Positions 13,120 to 20,346 of a DNA stretch of 23,311 nt are shown here, one piece after another. Under the pieces are notes generated by a model. The model was not told the origin of the DNA. It saw only the letters and a list, made by a program, of their open reading frames with translations, and ran no database searches. Position 1 is the first letter of the stretch, and each line of letters begins with the position of its first letter. The translations under genes were made by a program, and so were the position numbers. The stretch is from CAZIWW01 sp964543275 (GTDB lineage: Bacteria; Patescibacteriota; Minisyncoccia; Moranbacterales; UBA11712), in assembly GCA_964543275.1 (NCBI GenBank), contig CAZIWW010000009.1:1-23311 (forward strand), read 5' to 3'.

Positions 13120-14316
13120 ATGAGAATCGCCTACATCGGTCAAAAAGGAATACCGGCCAAAATTGGCGGCGTGGAAAGATATGTGGATGAAGTTGCCGCG
13201 AGAATGGCGCGCGACGGCCATGACGTTTTTGTTTATGTTAGAAATCATTATACCCCGAAGAGAATGAAGAATTATAAAGAGGTGAATTTAATTCATTTGC
13301 CTACTATTAAAACCAAACACTTGGACGCCATTACCCATACTTTTTTGTCCACTATACATGCCTTGTTTCAAAATTACGATGTGATTCATTACCACTCGCT
13401 GGGGCCGACTTCGCTTTCATTTATACCTAAAATTTTTTCCCGCGGGACCGCGATAATAGCGACTTATCAATCGCAGGATTATGAACATGAAAAGTGGGGA
13501 GCGGCGGCTAGAAAATATTTAAAGCTAGGTGAGTTTATTACGTTTAATATTCCAGACAAGATTATTTCAGTTGCTCCGGTTCTGAAAAATTACGGCTTGA
13601 GTCATTATGGGAAGGATTCAGTTTTAATTCCCAACGGAATGACCCTTTTTAAAAAAGTTTCAACGTTGGCGGCTTTTAGGAAATGGAAGCTGGGCAAGAA
13701 AAAATATATTCTTTGCGTTAGCCGCTTAGTGAAGCATAAAGAGGTCCATATTCTTATTGAGGCCTTTATAAACCTCAAGGCTATGAAGCGAGTAAAGTCC
13801 GAGTTTAAACTGGTGATTGTCGGCGGCGGGGCTTATACTGACGATTACGTCAAGGAATTGAAGAAAATGGTTCGCGGCAGAAAGGACATTATTTTAGCCG
13901 GTGTCCAAAAGAGAGATAAGTTGGCGGCGCTTTATTCAAATGCTTATTGTTATGTTCAGCCCTCGCGTTCAGAGGGATTGTCACTGGCGCTGTTGGAAGC
14001 TATGGGAGCTGGTCTGGCTCCGATTGTGAGCGATATTCCAGAGAATACTTCCGTGATTGAAAAAAACGGTTATGTTTTTAGAGTTGGGGATGTCTTTGAT
14101 TTGATGAGTAAAATAGAATATTGTATTGGCAACCCTAAAAAAGTTAAGTTAATAGGGAAAGAAGCTCGCAAAATGGTTAAGGAAAAATATAATTGGGATA
14201 ATATTGTTAGGGATATTTGTCAGGTTTATAAGGAAGCCGTGAACGGGAAGAAGAGCTCGGTGGTTTTAAGAAAGACAAATCTTGCCGGAAGTTCCCGTTG
14301 GGGTATTTGGATGTAG
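13120..14316 (+). CDS. GT4-family glycosyltransferase (DUF1972-type N-terminus)
   Basis: This 398-residue GT-B glycosyltransferase begins MRIAYIGQKGIPAKIGGVER, the N-terminal pattern of the rhamnosyl/galactosyl-type GT4 group with a DUF1972-like domain. The C-terminal donor domain shows YILCVSRLVKHKEVHILIEA (196-215), LVIVGGG (231-237) and the EX7E motif E285-E293 in SEGLSLALLEAMGAG. It is expected to add a sugar to the growing repeat unit at the inner membrane face. It differs clearly from the other GT4 in the window and lacks its cysteine cluster. The ATG lies in TATAATG with no Shine-Dalgarno site, 12 bp after an intergenic repeat. Acceptor and donor cannot be told from sequence. Confidence 0.9.
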   Translation: MRIAYIGQKGIPAKIGGVERYVDEVAARMARDGHDVFVYVRNHYTPKRMKNYKEVNLIHLPTIKTKHLDAITHTFLSTIHALFQNYDVIHYHSLGPTSLSFIPKIFSRGTAIIATYQSQDYEHEKWGAAARKYLKLGEFITFNIPDKIISVAPVLKNYGLSHYGKDSVLIPNGMTLFKKVSTLAAFRKWKLGKKKYILCVSRLVKHKEVHILIEAFINLKAMKRVKSEFKLVIVGGGAYTDDYVKELKKMVRGRKDIILAGVQKRDKLAALYSNAYCYVQPSRSEGLSLALLEAMGAGLAPIVSDIPENTSVIEKNGYVFRVGDVFDLMSKIEYCIGNPKKVKLIGKEARKMVKEKYNWDNIVRDICQVYKEAVNGKKSSVVLRKTNLAGSSRWGIWM

Positions 14317-14367
14317 GGTTGGCGAACAGTGGTCAATGTCAATAAACAATATATTTTGTTTTTATTT

Positions 14368-15198
14368 ATGAATACGGAATTCTCTGATAAGTTAAAAAGA
14401 GTCATAAGCCAGGCAATGTTAGTTGCTGTGTTAGGCGCGGCGGCTTTGTTTGTTTACTCGCTTTTCTTGCCGAAGCAATGGCTGGTAACCGGCAAGGTTG
14501 TGGTTTTTCCTTCGGGATTGGCAAGCGCCCAGCGGAATCTGGGTTACGAAGTCGGCAATACGGTGGAAATAGTCAACAGCGATACTTTTAAGAAAAGGGT
14601 TTTTCAGGGCCGAGCGCAAAATTTTGCGGGAGCGAAGAATATAAATAATTCGTCCGTGATTTCAGCCGGCTTCATCAGCCGCGAGAATGATATAAAGTCT
14701 TATGAAGACTTGCTGGTTAAGCTTCCTGGCGAAATTTCCAATTACACTCGGGATTTATACGACGGGTCTCCCTATAAGTATAAGCTCTTAAGCGATCCGG
14801 AAATTTCAGTTGGACCGGTTAAGCCGAATGTAATTCAGAATGTTAGTCTGGGGTTTTTAGGTGGCTTGGCGCTTTATTTTATTTACTGGCTGTTTTTTGA
14901 TTTATTGAGAGCGCCGATAGAGAAACCTACAGCCGAAGTAAAAACTAAGGTAGGAGAAGTTGAGAAACCAGAAGTTTTTGGAGCAGAAAAGCCAGCCGAA
15001 CCTCAAATAATTGCTAAGCCCAAAGAAGAGGTTGTTAAAGAGAAAAAAGCGGAGGTTAAAGCTGAAGAACCGGGCCCAAAACCTTCCGATGGAACAGTTC
15101 CATCTAACCTTCCAATTGGAAAAAGCGTAGCTGAAGAGGAACCCAGCGACGAAGAAATTAAAGAGAGATTAAATAGATTGATGAGAGGAGAACTTTGA
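14368..15198 (+). CDS. Second Wzz-like protein with long charged cytoplasmic tail
   Basis: This 276-residue protein has TM1 at about 13-33, a short outside domain of about 125 residues, and TM2 at about 159-180 preceded by VGPVKPNVIQN, the Pro-rich entry typical of Wzz-type co-polymerases. After TM2 comes an unusual cytoplasmic tail of about 95 residues made of Lys/Glu/Pro-rich repeats (KPTAEVKTKVGEVEKPEVFG and similar) ending in an acidic then amphipathic segment (SDEEIKERLNRLMRGEL). The tail may recruit a cytoplasmic partner. I chose ATG 14368; a GTG at 14329 would add 13 residues with an odd hydrophobic lead. The outside domain is short for the family, so the assignment rests mainly on topology and the TM2 motif. 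Confidence 0.7.
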   Translation: MNTEFSDKLKRVISQAMLVAVLGAAALFVYSLFLPKQWLVTGKVVVFPSGLASAQRNLGYEVGNTVEIVNSDTFKKRVFQGRAQNFAGAKNINNSSVISAGFISRENDIKSYEDLLVKLPGEISNYTRDLYDGSPYKYKLLSDPEISVGPVKPNVIQNVSLGFLGGLALYFIYWLFFDLLRAPIEKPTAEVKTKVGEVEKPEVFGAEKPAEPQIIAKPKEEVVKEKKAEVKAEEPGPKPSDGTVPSNLPIGKSVAEEEPSDEEIKERLNRLMRGEL

Positions 15199-15200
15199 GA

Positions 15201-15255
15201 AAATTTCTAATCCCAAATTTCTAATTTCTAATCAAATCCAAATGACTAATGACTA
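15201..15255. repeat. Intergenic repeat, family B partial copy
   Basis: Starts 3 bp after the stop of the second Wzz-like gene with AAATTTCTAATCCC. It repeats ATTTCTAA three times and continues with AAATGACTAATGACTAA, matching the left half of family B at 18524-18585. No matching right half is evident. Confidence 0.55.
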
Positions 15256-15314
15256 AAGTTGTTAATGACTTGTTTTATTTCGTAAGCTGATCTTATAAAA
15301 TAGAATAAGTTTTT

Positions 15315-15347
15315 AAAAAGAGCTTTTGAATTGCTCTTTTTTATTTT
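15315..15347 (+). terminator. Rho-independent terminator after the second Wzz-like gene
   Basis: AAAAAGAGC (15315-15323) pairs with GCTCTTTTT (15333-15341) around a 9-nt loop and is followed by more T. It could also work in the opposite direction for the minus-strand propeller gene, though the T-rich side is better on the plus strand. Confidence 0.7.
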
Positions 15348-15349
15348 TA

Positions 15350-15452
15350 TCGATGTTGCTGGGCATCTTATCCGGTTTTGAGCAACAAAATACCGAGTTA
15401 GGAACCCGGCCGCCTTGAATGTCTTTAAAATTTTCGCCATGGCGATTTTTTT
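15350..15452. ncRNA. Possible structured RNA element, strand uncertain
   Basis: This stretch between the terminator and the end of the propeller gene is less AT-rich than its flanks and has several pairing blocks. GTTGCT (15355-15360) faces AGCAAC (15390-15395). CCGAGTT and AACCCGG pair around AGG (15402-15418). CGCCATGGCG plus seven T follow (15435-15452). The CCGAGTT stem pairs better as minus-strand RNA (G-U instead of A-C), while the last T-run suits a plus-strand terminator. No promoter or known family is recognised. Confidence 0.25.
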
Positions 15453-15464
15453 AAGCATTTTTGT

Positions 15465-17672
15465 TTAGTCGATAGAGAATTTGGAGATTTCCCGCTGGGT
15501 TAACAGGTAAATTTGTTTGCTTTTTTCATCTACTGCAAAATTCTTAACTTTTGAGAACTCTGCGTTTATATATTGAACGACAATTTTCCCTTCTTTGGAA
15601 TACTGCACGATTCTTTTATTCTCTCGATCGAGAGCGTAGATATAATTAAGATTAGGGCTGGAATAGATTCGTTCTATCTTAAGCGGGATATTGGGAGTTT
15701 CAAATTTTAGGCTTTCCTTAAGTTTTCCGCGTGAATATGCCTTAATCTCGTTTTCAAACGCAATCAAAATATAATCGTTAATAGCGAGATTATTGGTTTC
15801 GCTGATATCCACCGGAGATCTAAACCAGTTTATGCCTTCGCCGAATCCGCCTTCGGCTCTTGGGTAACGATAAATCTGATTAGCTTTGGGGGTTAGAACG
15901 TAAAGATAGGTTAAGTAGGTTTTTATATCGGCTATACTTTGATTCTGCGGAAGCTCGATTTGGTTTTCTTGAAATTTATCGTTAATTGGGGTATGGGAAA
16001 TAATTTTTCCGCTGTCGGTTAGAATGAAAATGGTTCCCAGATTTGGCATTGAGCAAAGCTGTTCAAAGTTTCCGGCGTCAAGTTCGCTTTTTACTTCTTG
16101 GCCTTCTTTCGTTTCAGGATTGATTTTCCAGACGGAATTTTTTTCTCCCAGAGTGAATAGGCAATCTTTCAGGTAAGCGATGTCTTTGGTCGGTTGGGAA
16201 AAAGAGAAAATGGTTTCTATATTTTCGATTTTTTTGGTTTGAACGTCATTAAGAATTTCTTGAGTTAATTCCGGCTCTGTTTTAATTTCAACGTCCCGCG
16301 CTGGAACAGCGTCTTGCGGAGGAGATTTCTTCGCGTTTAGCAACAACAATGCGAAAATAATTAAAATCGCGAAAACAATTAAAGCCGGTAATAAGACGCG
16401 CTTGTTTTTAAGCTTGAGGCTTTTAAGTGTGTCTGTTGATCTAATAAAGCAAGCTTTTGTTTTTTGCGGCAGGGCGGTTTTAATAAGCAGAAGCCAAGAT
16501 GTTAAGCGGGAGAGCTTATGGTTTTTTACGGCATCGGAATTGGGACTTTTCAATTTTTCGTGCGCGGGCACTCCACGCTTAATTGGATATTTTTTTCTTT
16601 TGGCGGAGCGAAATTTTCGGCCGAGACTTATTAGTTTTCTTTTAGTTCGGTTTAATAGAACCGCTGAATTGGAATAAGTATTTCTTAAAAACAAAGTTAG
16701 CTTGTCTTTAGCGGAGATTTTGGGCGGACCCTTGTCTGTTTCCTTGATGTAGAGATGGTCTTTTGCTGTTTTCTGTCTGGGGATTTCAACTAACGGCGGT
16801 GTTTCCGGACGGCGATCAGCGATGTCAGCGGTGGCTTGTTCTGACATTTCAGCCCCCGTTTTGCTTTTAGCTTGATCGGCGGCCGGCTTGACGCGCGACG
16901 CGCTGGAAGCTGATCGTTTCTGCGGGGTAATAACTTTTTCTTCTCTTGCCGGAGAGGTAATTTTGGTTTCGGCTAGTTCTAGAAAATCCAAGATAATTAC
17001 TCCTGATAATTCTGTGTGGACTTTTAAGGATCCTTCGATTATGTCGCGAAATTCTTCTTTGCTGAAATAGATTGCGTTTTGCTTTATCTCTTCGAGGGAA
17101 AATATATCCAACAGGTCGCTTGTGGTAAAGATTAACTTGTCGCCTTTTTCCAGCTTTCCGCCGGAAATGTCTATGAAAGTCTTAAGTGGGTGCGGTTCCT
17201 TAACTTCGTCTAAAGTTGATTCTCCGCCAATACTGACGATTTGTTTGTTTCTTATTAGAAAGGCGAAGGTGTGACCCACCTGCGTAAAGTGAAGGTTGTT
17301 TCTTTCAAGGATGCCGCCAACAAAATTTATTTTATCGATCCAGCCGACGTTCCCTTTGCGGGCCAGTTCCGCCAGAGCTGAATTAGCCTTCTTTAAAGCA
17401 GCCTCGAAGCTTTCCGCTGGCGTTCGGTTGGTTTTAGAGAAATACTCTTTTTTAATGACGGAAGCAAGAAGATTAACTACATAGGATGAATCTTTAGAGG
17501 TGTCGTCAATTTTTATTATCCCGAATAGGGTGCCAAGCTTTTGCTGTTCATAGTTTTCCGGCTCGAAAACAAAAGTGGTTCCAAAAGGAGAGAACTCTCT
17601 TCTGGAATGAAATAAAATACCTCTGAAATCGCCCTTTAGCTGGCTATTCCCCTTTTTTCTTTGAGTAGCCAT
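15465..17672 (-). CDS. PP2C-like (probably inactive) domain, membrane anchor, beta-propeller
   Basis: This 735-residue protein has three parts. Residues about 14-235 have the PP2C phosphatase plan: FGIIKIDD (50-57), SFEAALKKANSALAEL (88-103), TQVGHTFAFLIRN (130-142) and KGDKLIFTTSDLLDI (176-190). The usual DGxGG is absent and the Asp of the family's GDSR motif is His134, while the late SD (Ser185-Asp186) remains. A long basic, disordered linker (240-420) leads to one TM at about 425-446. Residues about 485-735 hold six short repeats (for example YIYALDRENKRIVQYSKEG) that look like a six-bladed NHL-type propeller outside the cell. It is likely to be an envelope sensor or scaffold; loss of phosphatase activity is inferred. 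It is the only minus-strand gene. Confidence 0.83.
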   Translation of the reverse strand: MATQRKKGNSQLKGDFRGILFHSRREFSPFGTTFVFEPENYEQQKLGTLFGIIKIDDTSKDSSYVVNLLASVIKKEYFSKTNRTPAESFEAALKKANSALAELARKGNVGWIDKINFVGGILERNNLHFTQVGHTFAFLIRNKQIVSIGGESTLDEVKEPHPLKTFIDISGGKLEKGDKLIFTTSDLLDIFSLEEIKQNAIYFSKEEFRDIIEGSLKVHTELSGVIILDFLELAETKITSPAREEKVITPQKRSASSASRVKPAADQAKSKTGAEMSEQATADIADRRPETPPLVEIPRQKTAKDHLYIKETDKGPPKISAKDKLTLFLRNTYSNSAVLLNRTKRKLISLGRKFRSAKRKKYPIKRGVPAHEKLKSPNSDAVKNHKLSRLTSWLLLIKTALPQKTKACFIRSTDTLKSLKLKNKRVLLPALIVFAILIIFALLLLNAKKSPPQDAVPARDVEIKTEPELTQEILNDVQTKKIENIETIFSFSQPTKDIAYLKDCLFTLGEKNSVWKINPETKEGQEVKSELDAGNFEQLCSMPNLGTIFILTDSGKIISHTPINDKFQENQIELPQNQSIADIKTYLTYLYVLTPKANQIYRYPRAEGGFGEGINWFRSPVDISETNNLAINDYILIAFENEIKAYSRGKLKESLKFETPNIPLKIERIYSSPNLNYIYALDRENKRIVQYSKEGKIVVQYINAEFSKVKNFAVDEKSKQIYLLTQREISKFSID

Positions 17673-17712
17673 ATGTTTTGCCTTTGTCGTAATTGTAAAT
17701 CAAAAGGCGAGA

Positions 17713-17742
17713 ATTATCAATGATCGCAGGATCTGCGCGCAA
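17713..17742 (-). promoter_or_regulatory. Weak promoter candidate for the PP2C-propeller gene
   Basis: On the minus strand TTGCGC (17742-17737), an 18-bp spacer and GATAAT (17718-17713). The predicted start lies about 35 nt before the ATG at 17672. The -35 is poor, so this is tentative. Confidence 0.3.
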
Positions 17743-17842
17743 AATATAGGAATGATTAAGATTTAAGGCATAGACTTATAGTATGCATTACTTTAATAGC
17801 GTGTATAGCTTTATATCTTTAGATTTTGGAGTTTTTATAAAA

Positions 17843-17871
17843 TTGGACTTTTTCCTCTAGAGAGTTATACT
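17843..17871 (+). promoter_or_regulatory. Promoter for the winged-helix regulator
   Basis: TTGGAC (17843-17848), a 17-bp spacer and TATACT (17866-17871). The predicted start near 17878 leaves about 35 nt of leader. It lies in the 240-bp divergent region shared with the minus-strand gene. Confidence 0.65.
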
Positions 17872-17912
17872 ATAGTTAGCTTTTAGCGGATTAAGCATTA
17901 AGCTTTTTAACT

Positions 17913-18521
17913 ATGTCGGAAATATATTCTCAATTATTCGATTCCAAGACTAGAGCCAGGCTGATCAAATTTTTTCTTCTCAACGACGAGCGGGAATATT
18001 CGGTCAGAGAAATAACCAAAAAAAACAAGCTGGCTTCGAGGCGGGTTTCCAAGGAGTTAAATCGCCTGGAAAGAATCCGCTTGATTATTCCAAAAACAAA
18101 AAAAGGCAGGAGATTTTATCGAACTAATCGGAAGTTTGTTTTTTATCCCGAGCTTAAGGTTCTGGTAATTAAGTCTAATACTTTGCCGGAATGTCAAAGT
18201 CTTAGCAAAATAAAGGCACTGGGAAAAATTAAACTGGCTCTTATCTCCGGAGTTTTTCTTAATTACTCTAAGAGTCGAACCGATCTTTTAATTGTTGGAG
18301 ATGAATTAAGTAGAGCCAAGCTTAAGCACCTTTTGGAGAGTCTAGAGGCCGAGGTTGGCAAGGAAATTAATTACTCTATTATGAATTCGACGGAATTTAA
18401 ATATCGGCTGGACATGCTGGATAAATTTATAATGGATTTTTTAGAAGCGCCTTACGAAGAAATCATAAATAAAATTCCTAATCTTAAGCAGATTGCGGCC
18501 AATCGAAGAAAAAAGAGCTAA
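17913..18521 (+). CDS. Winged-helix regulator with nucleotidyltransferase-like domain
   Basis: This 202-residue protein has an N-terminal winged helix (about 1-75; LIKFFLLNDEREYSVREITK, then the recognition-helix region SRRVSKELNRLERIRLI and a basic wing KTKKGRRFYRTN). A C-terminal domain (about 105-180) has the order of a polymerase-beta/MNT-type nucleotidyltransferase: ISGVF at 111-115, TDLLIVGD at 123-130, then LEAEVGKEINYSIMNSTEF. The catalytic GS...DxD set is degraded: only Asp124 remains of the Asp pair, and the Gly-Ser lead is SGVF. It is probably a non-catalytic ligand or protein-binding domain controlling a DNA-binding module. The gene is divergent from the PP2C-propeller gene and has a good promoter at 17843-17871, so it may regulate that intergenic region. 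Confidence 0.85.
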   Translation: MSEIYSQLFDSKTRARLIKFFLLNDEREYSVREITKKNKLASRRVSKELNRLERIRLIIPKTKKGRRFYRTNRKFVFYPELKVLVIKSNTLPECQSLSKIKALGKIKLALISGVFLNYSKSRTDLLIVGDELSRAKLKHLLESLEAEVGKEINYSIMNSTEFKYRLDMLDKFIMDFLEAPYEEIINKIPNLKQIAANRRKKS

Positions 18522-18523
18522 TA

Positions 18524-18671
18524 AATTTCTAATTGACCTAATTGACCTAAAAATATCTAATACCCAATGACCAATGACCAAAAATTTCCCTTTGGTAATT
18601 CGAAGTTTGGGATTTGATTACCTGCCTGCAGGCAGGCAGGGAGCAATTAGAAATTAGGTTAATTAGAAATT
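18524..18671. repeat. Intergenic inverted repeat, family B copy 2
   Basis: AATTTCTAATTGACCTAATT (18524-18543) and AATTAGGTTAATTAGAAATT (18652-18671) are reverse complements except for one position in 20. Inside are tandem CAATGACCAATGACC and a perfect 16-bp palindrome CCTGCCTGCAGGCAGG (18621-18636). It begins 2 bp after one stop codon and ends 14 bp before the rmuC start. Confidence 0.88.
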
Positions 18672-18685
18672 GGGAGCTGTATTCT

Positions 18686-19804
18686 ATGCTTTTGTTTTAT
18701 GTCTTAATTGTTATTTTAGCTGTTGTTGTCTTGGCTCTCGCGTGGTTGATTTTTAATTTGAAAAAGAAACTTAGCGAATCGTCGGAGCAGAAAAACGAAC
18801 TTGGCCAAAGAATAGAATTTTTGGATAAGAAAATTGCGGAAAGCAACAGCCAGGTTGTGAGCAGCTTGAGCAGCCAAATCCGTCTCTTGTCGGAAAACTT
18901 GGGAGGATCTCTGCAGACGGTTCAGAAAAGCGTTGACCAGCGTTTGGGGGAGAATACCAATCGGCTGGACAACGCTAGCAAGTCCTACGCCGAGGTGAAG
19001 GAGCAGCTGGCTAAATTACAAGAGCAAACCAAAAAAGTTTTTGAGGTTGGGAAGGATATGTCATCCCTTCACGAAATTTTAAGAGCTCCAAAGGTAAGGG
19101 GAGTGATGGGCGAGTTTTTGCTTGAGAATCTGTTAAGCCAGATGTTGAGTCATGATCACTATTCTTGTCCATATACCTTTAGAAGCGGCGAGAAAGTTGA
19201 CGCGGCGGTAAAGCTCAAAAATTATCTTATCCCAGTTGACTCGAAATTCCCGCTGGAGAACTTTAAGAAAGTGTCCGAAGCTCACAGCGAAGCGGAAAGA
19301 ATCGGATTTAAAAAACAGTTTGGCTTGGATGTTAAAAAACATATCAACTCCATAGCGGAGAAATATATTTTGCCGGATGAGGGAACAGTGGATTTCGCTC
19401 TTATGTATGTGCCGGCTGAAAATGTTTATTATGAGATTATAAGCCATAAGTTCGGCAACGTCAGTCTTTTTGATTACGCCATGGGAAAGAGAGTGATTCC
19501 AGTATCGCCTAACACTTTTTACGCTTATCTTGGAACGATCGTAATGGGGCTTAAGGGAATGAAGATTGAGAAAAACGCTAAAGTGATTTTGCAGAACTTG
19601 AAGCGGCTGGAAATTGAATTTGGGAAAATAAGAGACGATTTTGTTGTTTTGGGAACGCACCTTAAAAATGCCCAAGGCAGGTACGAGTTGACCGACAAGC
19701 GAATGAATAAATTTGAAAATCAGCTTGAGAAGTCCAGAGATAAAGAATTAGAAGAGCCTAAAGCGGCTGTTCAGATAGGGCAAGCGCCGGGTAAGCAGAG
19801 TTAA
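18686..19804 (+). CDS. rmuC: RmuC family DNA recombination protein
   Basis: This 372-residue protein has an N-terminal TM anchor (2-24), a coiled-coil stretch (about 25-130; LKKKLSESSEQKNELGQRIE, RLDNASKSYAEVKEQLAKLQ) and the RmuC nuclease-like core. Core marks are KVRGVMGEFLLENLL at 136-150, EKVDAAVKL at 169-177 and IPVDSKFPLENF at 182-193. RmuC proteins limit inversions between inverted repeats in E. coli and have a restriction-endonuclease-like fold; the detailed activity is not settled. I start at ATG 18686, which has a GGGAG tract at 18672-18676 before it. An in-frame start at 18614 would add 24 residues translated from the intergenic inverted repeat and is unlikely. It lies in the gap-repeat-rich part of the window. 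Confidence 0.92.
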   Translation: MLLFYVLIVILAVVVLALAWLIFNLKKKLSESSEQKNELGQRIEFLDKKIAESNSQVVSSLSSQIRLLSENLGGSLQTVQKSVDQRLGENTNRLDNASKSYAEVKEQLAKLQEQTKKVFEVGKDMSSLHEILRAPKVRGVMGEFLLENLLSQMLSHDHYSCPYTFRSGEKVDAAVKLKNYLIPVDSKFPLENFKKVSEAHSEAERIGFKKQFGLDVKKHINSIAEKYILPDEGTVDFALMYVPAENVYYEIISHKFGNVSLFDYAMGKRVIPVSPNTFYAYLGTIVMGLKGMKIEKNAKVILQNLKRLEIEFGKIRDDFVVLGTHLKNAQGRYELTDKRMNKFENQLEKSRDKELEEPKAAVQIGQAPGKQS

Positions 19805-19809
19805 TAGTT

Positions 19810-19937
19810 ATAGGGAAATAGGCTATAAGCTGTAGGTCAGGTTGCAGGCGGTAGACAATGGGAATTTTATTTTTATGTTTAACTCCCATAATCTATGACC
19901 TATAACTTGTCCCACCGCCTATAACTTGTTTCCCTAT
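19810..19937. repeat. Intergenic inverted repeat, family C copy 2
   Basis: ATAGGGAAA (19810-19818) pairs with TTTCCCTAT (19929-19937). Imperfect pairing continues inward through TGTAGGTCA and TGACCTATA segments. It fills the gap from 5 bp after the rmuC stop to 5 bp before the next ATG. The family recurs at 6131-6231. Confidence 0.75.
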
Positions 19938-19942
19938 GACTA

Positions 19943-20344
19943 ATGTTAAAGCATATGCCGCTTAAAAATTGGCGAGAAATGATTAGAGAAAAGGTTAGAG
20001 CTTTTTTTTGGCACGGCTTTTGGACTGATCCGGTTATTTTTTTTGCCGTGACGCTTTCTTTTTTGGTTAATTTAGGAATTTGGGCAGCTCTTTTTTGGAC
20101 CATAGAGCCAATCCCAATTATCCTGCATTACAATGTTTATTTTGGAGTGGACGCTATCGGTGACTGGAGAAATGTTTTTATAATGCCGTCGTTGTCTCTG
20201 CTTTTATTGTTTATTAATCTTGTGCTTTCCAGATATTTTTACTATAAAGAGAAACTGGCTGCTTATCTTTTTGCTGGATTAGCGTTTATTCTGCAGGGAC
20301 TGATGGCGGTGGGTGTGGCGAGCGTGATATTGATTAACTTTTGA
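19943..20344 (+). CDS. Small three-TM membrane protein, unknown function
   Basis: This 133-residue protein has a short amphipathic basic N-terminus (KNWREMIREKVRAFF) and hydrophobic segments at about 28-54, 73-92 and 105-131. A conserved-looking outside loop reads PIILHYNVYFGVDAIGDW. I recall proteins with a similar HYN-YFG-D loop as common in Patescibacteria, but I know no assigned function. ATG codons occur at 19943 and, in frame, at 19955. Neither has a Shine-Dalgarno site, and the first starts just 6 nt after the arm of the intergenic inverted repeat. It sits between rmuC and a GT2 gene, both separated from it by full-gap inverted repeats, so operon membership is uncertain. Confidence 0.75.
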   Translation: MLKHMPLKNWREMIREKVRAFFWHGFWTDPVIFFAVTLSFLVNLGIWAALFWTIEPIPIILHYNVYFGVDAIGDWRNVFIMPSLSLLLLFINLVLSRYFYYKEKLAAYLFAGLAFILQGLMAVGVASVILINF

Positions 20345-20346
20345 GA

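Noticed and set aside
15246..15458. 70-codon minus-strand ORF just after the propeller gene
   Set aside because: It has no RBS, reads straight through the terminator hairpin at 15315-15341 and through a family B repeat, and the product resembles nothing.
17913..18521. MNT/HEPN toxin-antitoxin pair
   Set aside because: No HEPN-domain gene is adjacent, and the NTase-like domain is fused to a winged helix and lacks the catalytic Asp pair.
18614..18685. Upstream start for RmuC
   Set aside because: It would translate an intergenic inverted repeat; the ATG at 18686 directly precedes the membrane anchor.
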